NCBI GenBank assembly: GCA_963823675.1
Contig: CAWGMT010000011.1
Location: 682,001-746,000 of the forward strand
DNA from: CAWGMT01 sp963823675
GTDB lineage: Bacteria > Planctomycetota > Planctomycetia > Isosphaerales > Isosphaeraceae
Reading direction: 5' to 3'
DNA: 64,000 nt
Shown here: positions 39,037 to 48,452 of the stretch, in pieces
How positions within the stretch are numbered: position 1 is the first letter of the stretch
How the letters are laid out: every line of letters starts with the position of its first letter
The notes under the pieces: model-generated
The model's database searches: none
What the model saw: only the letters and a program-made list of their open reading frames with translations
Told to the model about the DNA's origin: nothing
Made by a program: the position numbers and the translations under genes

Positions 39037-39150
39037 TCAAGCAGGTGGAAGCAGCCCGCCGTTGAGCGCATTCCGGATTTCGACCACCCAGCACTGGTGA
39101 AAGTCGTGAAAATCGCCCGGTTCGAGTCGGGCCCAGTCGTGGATCGGCAT
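39037..39150 (-). pseudogene. N-terminal remnant of a DUF4058 gene
   Basis: The 37 codons from ATG 39150 read MPIHDWARLEPGDFHDFHQC and end in NALNGGLLPPA. This is the invariant start of planctomycete and cyanobacterial DUF4058 proteins. A stop follows at 39037 and the rest of the gene (some 200 residues) is absent. Confidence 0.65.
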
Positions 39151-39238
39151 GATGAAGCTCCGCAATTCACGGGTATTTTACCAGCGCCCGGAACGGCGCG
39201 GCAACTTCCAGGGCGGTTGGACCGCCCGTCCGGCAAGT

Positions 39239-39342
39239 TCGAGTCCGAAAACCTACTAGACCTGCCGGGCCTGGGCTTCATGCGTCCGGGCAACCGAGGC
39301 CAACCGGCACGGGGTGGCGGCCTGGACTTGGCTGCACGCTCC
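39239..39342. repeat. 104-bp direct repeat, left copy
   Basis: About 90 percent identical to 40209-40312, in direct orientation 970 bp away. The two copies bracket the toxin and immunity genes. Confidence 0.85.
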
Positions 39343-39815
39343 CCGAGATGCTGCCGACCCGGCGCCCGTGTACAACAGATGCGTGGCGGAGTATCATACG
39401 AACTTCGTGGGGGCACCGGTGTGGGGCTTCGCAGTCTGGGTGCACAACATTGGGATCGAGCACTCATGCGCAACGCGACGGAGGAGGAACCTCTCCAAAG
39501 AGAACGTTGAACGATCCATTGCCTTCACGTCCCAAGAAGCCAACCCAGGCGAACCCTCACGCACCTGACCCAGAGGCGACCGGACCCCACACTGTCATCG
39601 GAACTCGGACGGATCCGAAAGTGTCGCCAGCGCCTTACCGGCAGGGCATAACGTACGACGGAGAGGGAAATCCCATCGGTCGCACCGATGTCACCACGCA
39701 CGGTAGATTCGACCACTCTAACCCTCACTGGCACCCCTACGACCCGAGGATCCAGAACCCTTTCGACCCAGCCAATCCTGGGAACTTCGGGCCGGCGCAG
39801 CCTATCCCGGAGTGA
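39314..39815 (+). pseudogene. HINT tail plus polymorphic toxin domain (Ntox24-like), frameshifted
   Basis: The first part (about 39318-39460) encodes the end of a HINT self-processing domain: PVYNRCVAEYHTNFVGAPVW then GFAVWVHN, the classical VYN...HTYFVG...VHN pattern. After a frame change near 39490 the sequence encodes a C-terminal toxin domain: LPSRPKKPTQANPHAPDPEA, PHTVIGTRTDPK, GNPIGRTDVTTHGRFDHSNPHW. This resembles the polymorphic toxin type 24 domain, a probable RNase. The large RHS or other carrier protein upstream is missing, so this is a displaced toxin tip. The stop overlaps the possible GTG start of the immunity gene. Confidence 0.6.
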
Positions 39816-39847
39816 AGATACTTGAGTATCGGGAGAGGAGAGCAGCA

Positions 39848-40165
39848 GTGGAATCATGGAGACCCATCACCGAAGACGAATTCTCCAGGCTCTTTGATGA
39901 GCAATATAGTGCCTTGGATGACGATGAGAGGAGACTGTTCGACCGATACAGAATCGATCCTTGGAAGGCGATAATACGACGATCAGAGGAAGCAGGCGAC
40001 GAGCCTGTCCTCGTCGTTGCCCAAGCGAAGGACGGGGTCTTATACTTCGATGACGTGGAGTACGGGTTCAACATTTCCACCGTGGATCAGTCCGGACGCA
40101 TCCTCACTCCAGGCGGAAGCCAAAACACTCTCAAAGAGGCTGTGGTTACATGGTTCAAGGCGTGA
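39848..40165 (+). CDS. Probable immunity protein of the toxin cassette
   Basis: A 105-residue acidic protein: SWRPITEDEFSRLFDEQYSA, LDDDERRLFDRYRI, DEPVLVVAQAKDGVLYFDDV, EYGFNISTVDQSGRIL. Such proteins with the ...YxDVExGFNxS... pattern commonly follow HINT-linked toxin domains. I chose the GTG at 39848, where ESWRPIT starts the conserved part and GGAGAG lies upstream. A GTG at 39812, overlapping the toxin stop, is the alternative. Its placement directly behind the toxin domain is the main evidence for its role. Confidence 0.6.
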   Translation: MESWRPITEDEFSRLFDEQYSALDDDERRLFDRYRIDPWKAIIRRSEEAGDEPVLVVAQAKDGVLYFDDVEYGFNISTVDQSGRILTPGGSQNTLKEAVVTWFKA

Positions 40166-40208
40166 ACAAGAAAGGGCGACGTACTCAGAGATGTGCCCGG
40201 CGGGGCGT

Positions 40209-40312
40209 TCGAGTCCGAAGACCTACCAGACCCGCCGGGCCTGGGCTTCATTCGTCCGGGCAACCAGGGTCACCCGGCACGGGACGGCGGCCTGGACTTG
40301 GCTGCACGCTCC
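40209..40312. repeat. 104-bp direct repeat, right copy
   Basis: Second copy of the sequence at 39239-39342. The left copy leads into the HINT tail; this one leads into hairpins and the DGR template repeat, so a second cassette may have been lost here. Confidence 0.85.
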
Positions 40313-40361
40313 GAGAGCGGAAAACGCTCTCGAATTCTGGCGGAACAGGAAGCATCCTGTT
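40313..40361. other. Two hairpins next to the DGR template repeat
   Basis: GAGAGCG-GAAAA-CGCTCTC (40313-40331) and AACAGGA-AGCA-TCCTGTT (40344-40361), both with perfect 7-bp stems. They lie directly 3' of the template repeat in the minus-strand transcript. They could belong to the RNA needed for template-primed cDNA synthesis, or be a terminator. Confidence 0.6.
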
Positions 40362-40369
40362 GCCAAGTA

Positions 40370-40486
40370 CTGGAGGGGCGGAAGCCGTAGTTGGTGTTAC
40401 GGTTCGCCGGGGCGTTCCTGTTGCGGTTCGCCGAGCGGACGTTCGCCGCTTGATTGTTGAACGTCCCGCCCCGCAGGAGACGAGGG
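40370..40486 (-). repeat. DGR template repeat (TR)
   Basis: 117 bp aligned without gaps to 41367-41483. Read on the minus strand in the frame of the variable repeat, it encodes LLRGGTFNNQAANVRSANRN and then more AAC (Asn) codons, the typical adenine-rich template. Sixteen positions differ from the variable repeat; 14 of them are A in this strand, replaced by G, T or C. The other two are G-to-T at 40466 and T-to-C at 40480. Confidence 0.95.
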
Positions 40487-40751
40487 TTTGGCCGCCGCCC
40501 GCTGGAAGGTCATTCTACCAAAGAGGCCGGTTCGCAGGCGATAGGCATTGGCATGCTGGGCGTGACCCAGCCAACTCATGATCCGCAGGCGGAGTGAGCT
40601 CTTGCTGGAGACGCAATGGCTCGGGCTCGAGATGGAAGAAGAACCGCGCAACGCCGGGCTTGAAGCGTTTGCCGCGGGCGGCGGCGTGCGCCGCATGCAG
40701 GAGGTTCTCGAAGGAGATCATCCCCTCCCAAAGGTTGCCGTGGCGCTTCAT
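40487..40751 (-). pseudogene. DGR reverse transcriptase with the catalytic core deleted
   Basis: The first 50 codons from ATG 40751 match the N-terminus of DGR reverse transcriptases (KRHGNLWEGMISFENLLHAA, then RRFKPGVARFFFHLE-like GKRFKPGVARFFFHLEPEPL and RLQQEL). The sequence then jumps near 40595 and changes frame to the family C-terminus (RIMSWLGHAQHANAYRLRTG, LFGRMTFQRAAA). The roughly 250 residues in between, including the YxDD active site, are missing. The start overlaps the avd stop (ATGA), as in working DGRs. The template repeat follows directly. As it stands it cannot encode a reverse transcriptase. Confidence 0.85.
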
Positions 40752-41113
40752 GCCTTCTCCTCACTCTTGCTGCGAAGCCAGCCGCCCACCAGCCGCCCGA
40801 TCTCGTCGATGGACTTGGCGGCGAAGGCGTAGCTCTCGACCTTCAGGCAGTGCAAGTCTTTCGCCAGCCGCATCTGGAATCGGAGGATTTCCAGATTCAG
40901 GTTCGCTTCTTCGAGCAATCGTTGGCGGTTCTTGGTGTACTTGGCGGCGATCAGCGTCTCCAGCAGGTTGTAAAGGTTTCGCTCGATCCGCTCGCCAAGC
41001 ACGAACCGGTGGTTGCGGGGGAACTTACTGGTGTGGTTGCAGGACCAGAGAATCAGGTCGTAAGTCTTGGTGATCACGATTAATTCTTGGTCTTTTTTCA
41101 TTGACTTATTCAA
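40748..41113 (-). CDS. avd: DGR accessory variability determinant (Avd-like four-helix protein)
   Basis: A 121-residue four-helix-bundle protein of the 23S-rRNA-insert/Avd family. Recognisable stretches are TKTYDLILWSCNHTSKFPRN, RFVLGERIERNLYNLLETLI, AAKYTKNRQRLLEEANLNLE and RFQMRLAKDLHCLKV (each a family block). Avd forms a pentamer that binds the reverse transcriptase and template RNA in DGRs. It lies between the variable and template repeats on the same strand as the target gene, and its stop overlaps the RT start. The gene is intact although the RT is not. Confidence 0.9.
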   Translation of the reverse strand: MNKSMKKDQELIVITKTYDLILWSCNHTSKFPRNHRFVLGERIERNLYNLLETLIAAKYTKNRQRLLEEANLNLEILRFQMRLAKDLHCLKVESYAFAAKSIDEIGRLVGGWLRSKSEEKA

Positions 41114-41225
41114 GCATCGTGCTATAATTTAATGTCACAGATGATTTTCAGTGCGGTTTCTTATCGGCGACCCGATTCACGATGCTCAAAGCCCCATTCC
41201 CATCAGTGAAGCAACGCATGATCTA

Positions 41226-41279
41226 CTGCCAAATTGGCAGTGGTAGGCAATTTCTGGGTCCGACCCGGCTGCGCCGGGT
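41226..41279. other. Two hairpins downstream of the DGR variable repeat
   Basis: ACCCGGC-TGC-GCCGGGT (41263-41279, perfect 7-bp stem, 3-base loop) and CTGCCAAATTGGCAG (41227-41241). They are 75-130 bp past the target gene stop. Known DGRs need a short GC-rich hairpin or cruciform just 3' of the variable repeat for efficient homing; the second is AT-centred and could also be a terminator. Confidence 0.55.
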
Positions 41280-41353
41280 ACGCGTGTCCGGACAAGAAAT
41301 TACAGATAACCATATAAACATTCATAGCTCGAGTGGTAAAGCAGTAAAGTAGA

Positions 41354-44300
41354 TCAGTTGTAAGTCCTGGAGGGGCGGAAGCCGTAGACGGTGTAACGGA
41401 TCGCCGGGGCGAGCCTGTCGCGGTCCGCCGAGCGGACGAGCGCCGCCCGATCGTTGAACGACACGCCCCGCAGGAGGCGAGGGCTCTTGTCATTAACTAA
41501 TTCATATATGTTTATCTTATCACTGAACACTCCCCTTCTTTCCGGCATCGGACGGCGGATGCTATCTTGCACCCATTCAAACTCGTTTCCCAGCATGTCG
41601 AACAGCCCCAGATCGTTCGGCAGCAAGCTCCCGCACGACCATGCGTGCTCATTGCTGTTGGCTTGATACCGAGCATAAGCGTCAAGCAACTCGAGAGAGT
41701 TACCGTAATACCGGCTGGTGACCGCGCCTGCCCGGCAGGCATATTCCCATTCCGCCTCGGTGGGCAGGCGATAACCCCTGCGCTCGAGAACGTTGGCGGG
41801 GATCGTCATCCCCTCCGCGTAAGCGTTGCCCTCGGCGGGGATGTAGCACCACTGCTCCTTGGGCAGCCCCTCCTGCTCGCTCAGCCAGTTGCAGTAGTTC
41901 GCGGCAATGTACCAGGTGAACCCGATCATGGGACCGTCGGGACCAGGGCTGTACTGTTTGACGAATGCCGGGGGCAATCCGAGCTGGGGGTTGGTCCGCT
42001 CAAACCTCTGCCACTGCTCGATCGTGACCTCCTTGGCCGCGATGGCAAAGCGGCGGGGGATCACCATGCGGCGTGGAGTTTCCATGGTGACATTACGATT
42101 CGGCTCCGTCGGCGGTGACCCCATGCGGAACTCCACCGGCCCCTCGATCACGGCAAACGTCTGGCCCTGGCTGTTCAGGAACCAGCGGCGGTTGCCTCGG
42201 TCCTTGAGCTTGCCCAGCTCCGCATCCAGTTCCTTGAGCTTTTCCTGTTGCCTCCACTTCCGCAGGGCCCATTCCGCCGCTCCGTGGATCCCACTGTCGG
42301 GGTCGTTGCGGTAGAGGTCGAGCAGCTTGCCGGTCAGCGGTTCCCGCTCGCCGGGAGATAAGCCCTCCGTGCCGTAAGTTCCTAATGCCAGGATCAACGC
42401 GCGACGAATCGAGGTGTCGGGATGGAACAGGACGGCGTCCATCCTTGGGGTGGCGGGTGGTGGGTGATGGGTGGCGAGAGAATTCAATCGGTCGAGCTCG
42501 GCGGCGATCAGCTTTGGGTCGGCACCCAGGGGATTCAGCCAGTTGATGATGAAGCTCCGCAGGCGAGGGTCGGCACTGTGCCGGAGCAGGGGCCAGAGTT
42601 CCGCCGCTTTGTCCATGCGAACCAGGGCGACCGCCGCCCGGGCTTGACGTTCCGCCAGTCGGTCCCTGACCTCCTCCGCGATAACCGGGCGGTGCCAGAC
42701 CGAGGCCGTCACCGGCGGTCCCTCGGTTGCGGTCTGGCTCGCCGACCATGACACGGGGCGGTAACCTTGGTCGATCAGTTCGCGGCACTTCCTTGCTTGA
42801 GCGGCGGGATCGAGTCCGTAGATCGAAGTCGCCTCGAAGCCCGTCGCATCGCTGCTCCACGCAGCGGCATAGCGGCGGTCAGGGTGACCAGCCTGCATGA
42901 TCTTGGCGAACGCCGGGTCGTCCCGGATCGAGTCGAGGTCGGGGTCCTCATCCATCCTGGCGAAATCGGCATCGTCGTTCTTGACCGCCTCCCCGAGCAA
43001 TTGGAGACACCGGGATTGGAAGGTGGCGGGTGGTGTGTGGTGTGTGGCGGGGTCGAATTGCCCGCCACCCCGGGCACCCGAAGGGTCGCGCCGCCCACCA
43101 CCCGTTCTTGATGCCAGGGAAAACGCACGGGCGGCGTCATAGCGCAGGTCTGCATCCTGGGGTTGTTTCCCGATCGCGGCTTCCAGGGTCTCAAACGCTT
43201 TATCTGCAACCCTCGCCCAGTTCCGCCGCCACGACGGCGGCGAGGTAGAGCTTGGAACGCTCCGGGGCGTCTCCCTTCTGGAACTTCTCCAGCTCCGACT
43301 TGGAGTCTTGCTTCTTGCCGAGCCGGGCCAGGGCGATGACCCGGTACTGTTGGGCGGAGACGGCGTCCCGGTTCTTACCGATCACGAACTGAAGGTCATC
43401 GAGTGCCTTCTGATTCTCTCCCAGCCGGACGTACGCCATGGCCCGAAGGTACCGGGCCTCGGGATCGTCGGGCTTGGTCTTGAGCTTCTTCTCCGCACTC
43501 TGGACGTCAGACTGGCCGCGCTCTCGGGCCGGTTGTGGTTGACTCGCCCCGCTGACCGCCACGTCGATCAGCAACTGGTCGCCGAGGTCCGCCTGGTTCT
43601 GCTCGAAGCTTCCCTCGAACTGGTCTCGATAAGCCTGACCTGTGATGGCGGCTTCCGGCGGTCGTCCCCAGACGCCGCAATATCTCGCGCGACCGTCAGG
43701 CCCAATCATGGCGTGCAGGGCCCGGGGAATGAGCTTCGCCTCTTTGAGCCTGACGTGAATCTCCGTCTGCTCATCAGCAGTCATCCCAACGTACAGCCGG
43801 GCGTCGTCGTCGCCGGATTTCTCGACCCAGACGGCTGCATAGCGGTCGGCGGGCTTACCATCCTTGTCGGTCGCGACGTACCCGGCAACATCGACCGGGA
43901 GGAACCGCGGTTGGGGCAAGGTCTCCTGACCTTGCCCCTCGCCGAACTGCGGGTCTCCCGAGGGTGTTGGGCGCGGGTCTCCCGACCCCGCCCTCCCCGC
44001 GACCGAAGGTCTCACTGAGTCGGCCGACGCCCCGGAGGAAGGAGACCTGGGGTCAGCCGCCGGGCCTGACAGTGCGGACGGGAGACCTGCGGTCCCGGGA
44101 ACGGCGGGGTCAGGAGAGCCGCGCCGAACGTTTCGGAAACTTTCACCCTGCTCGCGGATCTGTTCACGGGAAAGTCCAGACAGCAACCGCCAGTTTCGTC
44201 CATCGCGGGCCCAGACCGCCGCTACCCGCAGCACTTGCCCATCGGCATAGGGGCGGAACCTCACGGGCCTGTATCCCGACGCTCGGAGATCCTCGGCGGT

Positions 44301-47300
44301 CCTGACAAACTCGTCCAGCGGCATCGTCTGGCAGAAGGCGAAACGCTCGGTGAGTATCCCCTGTGCTGACTCGATCCGCCTTACGAGCCTGGCGTCCGGT
44401 TTCGTCCAGGAGGGATCGAGCGGCGGATCATCCCACGAGTACGTTGGTTGCTTCGATATCTCGGCCTGGAACAAGGGTAGGACCTTCGCCTCTTGCCGCT
44501 GGGCAATCGGGAAGATGGCGGCATACGCCTTGCGGTCGGCATCCATCACGAGATCGGCGATCAGATCCGGATCGTCGCTGGCATAGTTGGTCAGGATGTT
44601 CGTCGCCTGCGTCTGTTCGGATTCGGAGCGTTTCGGATCCCGGAAGATCGCGGCGAGCGGGGGCGTCAGCTTGCGACGCACGTCACTCAAGTATTTGAGC
44701 CAATCTCCCAGATCGATGGAATTGACCGAGACTAACGCCTGAGCCACTTTGCCGCGTTCTGCTTCCCACTTGGCGTTATCCGGGTCGTAGTTTGCCAGGG
44801 CGCTGGCTGTAGGAAGCAGGCTGATATCCCCTGGCTTTGCCGAGTCGAACAAGGTCCAGAGCTTCGGAGCCAGGGTGGCTCGGTGGGTTTTCAGGGCGTC
44901 GCGCAGCACGGGAAGCTCGCTGGGAGCGGCTCTCGTAAGGCGGTTGAAGAGGTAATCGACCTGGGCGGCATCGACGGGGAGAAGGGCAAGGCTGGCGTGC
45001 AGATGTTCCCGACTTTGATCATCGGTACTTTGTAGCGCGCGCCCTAACCGAGGATCAGCCCAATGGCGGTAGCTAGCGAGTTCCTTGACGATGGCCGGCA
45101 CGTCTGGCGTGCCTACCTTCCGGAGAGAGTCCACCAGAGCCGAAGCCCGTAATGTGCCATAGCCCTCGATCCCTCCCCAGGTGATCAACGAGACCAGCAT
45201 GACTGATCCGAGCGTCCTTAGACCATGCACGCGCCCCGCGCGTTTCATCATCCGGCGCTGAAGCTCGGTCCAGTTTCGCCTGTTCGTCAGCAGCCGGATG
45301 TTCGCCCACTCCAGCACGGAGGGCAGATGCCGGTTTTCGGGTTTGGCATTCCACAGGGACGAGCGCTCCGCCAGCCGTAATTCCGCACGGCCACGCCGGG
45401 TTTCCCTTTGTTTGCGGGTCAGCCAGTCTCGCAGCGAGTGGACCAGGTAATCGTGGGTGAGCTGGTAGTAACGGGTGGCGGGTGGCGGGTGGAGGGTGGC
45501 GGGACTTGGGGCTCCATCAGCGATGCCCGAACGATTCCGAGTGTCTTCTCCCTCCACCCGCCACTCGCCACCCTCCACCCCCTCCGGGTCGGTCGGCGTG
45601 ATCAGGCGAAGCTCCGGGTCGAGGATGTGGATCAGGTCGTCGAAGTCCCTCGGGCGGGTCGCGTACCCCGAGGCTTCGAGCAATTCCTGACGTGATCGCA
45701 TCTCTCCCTTGATGTCCGTGCCGGTCTCGGGCAGCAGGGCTTTGAGCACGGCTTGAGCCGCTTTCTGGTGGAGGCGATGCTTGGGGTTTGCCTGCGGGGA
45801 ACTGAACGTTTCCTCCAGGAATGTCACACCCACCCCCTCGGTGCCGCCGGCCTGCCGCAAGGTCTCCGGGGCCCAAGACTTGCCCTTCATCATCTCGGCG
45901 AACAAGGCGAGCCGCACCGAGATGACCTTGCCGTCCCGGGCGAGGTCGGTCATCGCTTGATCCAGAAAAGCGTGCTGATCGCTGGAGATGTCGCCCGTCC
46001 GTTCCGGGAGCGTTCCGTAGGCGGTCCCGAATGCGGTCAAGACCTTGCGGGCATGGCGTGGGTCGAAGAGATCGACGAGTGCCGTGTTCTGACCTTGAAT
46101 CAGCTCGATTTCCAGGTCGGCCATGAACCTGCTGACAGCGAGCCAGAAATCATCCCGCACCATCACGACCGCTTGCACGTGCTCGCCATCGCACTGCCGC
46201 AATGCAGCGACCAGTTCGGTATTCTCCTCGCCCCGTTTCGCATGGAGCCACTGCTCGAACTGGTCCAGGACCAACAGCACCTTCTGACCGGATCGCAATA
46301 CCCGTCCTTGCCGGATCGCCGCGAGGGAATCGACCAAACCCATCCGAGACGACAGACCGGGGCAGGCTTTCCGCAACGCCCTGAGAAGGCGGGATTCCGT
46401 CTCCTCCGGGGTCGCCTCGATGTAAACCGCAAGGACATCTTTGGGCAACCGGGGCAGAAGTCCCGCCTTCATGAGCGATGACTTGCCGCAACCCGAGGGC
46501 CCGTAGATGAGCCCCACCCGGAAGGTTTTGTCGGGATCGGTCCTTTCAATGAGGGCCTTCCAGAACCGGATGCTGTCGGGCAGTCCCTCCCGGTCTCGTG
46601 GTCCCGGCAGTAATTCCAGGAAGAAGTCGGCGTCCTGCTCGTCGAAGGATCGGAGTCCTTTGGGGACGACCCTGATTGCTGCTTGATCGGAGGCCGATTG
46701 TTTCGATGTTGATGCGACCGGTGGCGTTTCCTGCGTGTCGCCGGGCGGCGCGGCAATCGGAACGACTGCGGCGACAGGTGAGATAATGGCGCCTGCGGTT
46801 TTGAGCAACTCCCGCAGGTCCTCCGCCATGTCCTTGGCGGTGTTGTACCGCTCCGACGCCCGCTTCGAGAGTGCCTTCTGGCAGATCCGTTCGAGCTCCT
46901 TGGGGATCGTGTCGTCAATTTGCCGTGGAGGCCGGGCTTCGGTCGTGGCGATCAGGTCGAGCAGCTCGTTGCGAGCTTCGTCCCTGTCCTGGGCTTTGGC
47001 AATGAAGGGTCGTCGCCCGGTGAGCAGTTCGTAGAACACCACGCCCAGACTGAAGATATCGGATCGACCATCGACGCGATGCCCCTCGCCCCGAGCCTGC
47101 TCGGGACTCATATACGAGGGTGTACCGGCAATCCCGCCGCCCCTGCCGAAGTCCTCGTCCTTGAGTGCAAGACCGAAGTCGGCAATGAACGCCTTGCCCG
47201 AGCCGTCGATCAGGATGTTGGCAGGCTTGATGTCGCGGTGGACCAAGCCATGGGTATGGGCGTAATGAAGGGCTTCGGCGACTGTCGCCACGAGTGCGGC

Positions 47301-47708
47301 GGACTCGTGAAAATTCGGGCGTGCTTCCTCGATCCTGGCGGCAAGGTCGCTTCCCTCGATGTACTTCGAGACGACGAAGCAGAGACCGTCGTCGGTGCGT
47401 CCCACGTCATGAACCGGCACGATATGGGGATGGTCGAGGTTGGCGACGATGCGGGCTTCTTTCAGGTAAGCCTCGATATCCTCGGGGCAAGACACTCGCT
47501 CGGGTCGGGGAACTTTGATGGCAACCGGGCGGTCGAGGTCTTCGTCGTAAGCCAGAAACACCTGCCCGAAGCCGCCTTTTCCCAGGCGTCCTACAAGGTT
47601 GTAACGCCCGATTTTCGTGGGATGGAGTAGCGAGAAAGAGCCGGACGAATTCTCGCTGGATGGGTGTAAGTCTTGAGTTGAAGACACATTCTCGGGCTCG
47701 TCCATCAC
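41354..47708 (-). CDS. DGR target: Ser/Thr kinase - STAND NTPase - FGE-sulfatase fusion, one frameshift
   Basis: About 2,117 residues. Kinase domain: GKGGFGQV (43-50), VAIK (K65), HRDIKPAN (D159), ADFG (D177), GTPSYMSPEQA. Then a spacer and a STAND-type NTPase: SFDEQDADFFLELLPGPRD, Walker A GPSGCGKSS (403-411), Walker B VLLVLDQFEQW. A membrane helix lies near residue 830 (LGSVMLVSLITWGGI), then a HEAT/TPR-like region. The C-terminus is a formylglycine-generating-enzyme (SUMF1) type C-lectin fold: WYIAANYCNWLSEQEG, RLPTEAEWEYACRAGA, LGLFDMLGNEFEWVQD, ending LLRGVSFNDRAALVR...YGFRPSR, which is the variable repeat. An extra T at 43208-43209 splits the gene; removing it joins LGEG to ADKAFETL. 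Four low-complexity inserts are in frame. Probably a sensor kinase whose ligand-binding tip is diversified. Confidence 0.85.
41367..41483 (-). repeat. DGR variable repeat (VR)
   Basis: 117 bp at the 3' end of the target gene, gap-free match to the template at 40370-40486. Changes relative to the template produce Asn-to-Asp, Leu, Ile, Tyr and Val and Gln-to-Arg replacements at surface-type positions of the C-lectin fold. The last 20 bases, TACGGCTTCCGCCCCTCCAG on the minus strand, are identical in both repeats and would be the homing initiation (IMH) region. Confidence 0.95.
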
Positions 47709-48029
47709 CGAAGTCCCTAAGACGACCGATCTCTGATTTCAGCCGATCGTTGCCATTCTCTCATAGCAAGGAACGGAATGGTATTCTCGATTTGGGACGA
47801 TGAACCGATCAGACGGAGTATCGAACGTCCGAGGAATTCGTTGAACATCAAGATGCGTGGGTGCAAAACCTGGTTATTGGCTGTTAGCGGGCTTTCGGTA
47901 TGTCATTACGATTTTTCAGCTCACCTCCCTGAATAAGACGGTTCAACCTCACAGAGCTAGCGGCGGCGTTGCGGCGGCGGCGTATAATGCGTTCTGACGA
48001 GATAAGACTTCCCAAAAGCGGAGGGATGA
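47709..48029. other. Divergent intergenic region
   Basis: About 320 bp between the kinase fusion gene and the zinc-ribbon gene, both reading outward. No gene is seen. It should carry both promoters; the AT content is higher near 47860-47930. Confidence 0.4.
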
Positions 48030-48410
48030 ATGGACCGTTCGACTTTCGAGTCCGCCGATCTGATCATCGACGAGATAGCACCCACGCTCGATGAGCTTCT
48101 GGACTCCGATCAATTCTCTGCTGTCCGTGTAGCCCTGGCGCGTCTGAGCGAGACTGTCGGTCCTCGCTATTCCGTTGGCGACATGCATGTCGTCCCTCAC
48201 GACCGCTGTCCCAATTGTTACGGGTTGCGGGACTTCAAGCTCAAGAACCCGTCCTGCTCGGAGTGTGGTGCGACGATGGGTCGAGAGGTCAAGCTGCTCC
48301 TGGACACTGATGTCTGTCCGTTCTGTGAGGAGGGAGAGGTCTCGTTGACCGTGCCGGTATGTGCCAAGTGCAGGCAGCGGATCGATCCCGCCATCGTGGT
48401 TTGGGGCTGA
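48030..48410 (+). CDS. Zinc-ribbon protein of unknown function
   Basis: 126 residues with four CxxC knuckles: CPNCYGL, CSECGAT, CPFCEEG and CAKCRQR, enough for two zinc ribbons. The N-terminal 45 residues are acidic and helical (ADLIIDEIAPTLDELLDSDQ). It is not recognised as a named family. It is divergent from the DGR target gene and might be part of the same accessory system, but nothing proves it. Confidence 0.7.
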   Translation: MDRSTFESADLIIDEIAPTLDELLDSDQFSAVRVALARLSETVGPRYSVGDMHVVPHDRCPNCYGLRDFKLKNPSCSECGATMGREVKLLLDTDVCPFCEEGEVSLTVPVCAKCRQRIDPAIVVWG

Positions 48411-48452
48411 GTTGTCCCCTCCGTGGGTTGCGTCCGGGTTCAAGCAGAGCGA

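Noticed and set aside
38935..39510. A 191-codon plus-strand frame after hipT
   Set aside because: It runs across the DUF4058 remnant (other strand), the 104-bp repeat and the HINT tail in the wrong frame, so it is not a gene.
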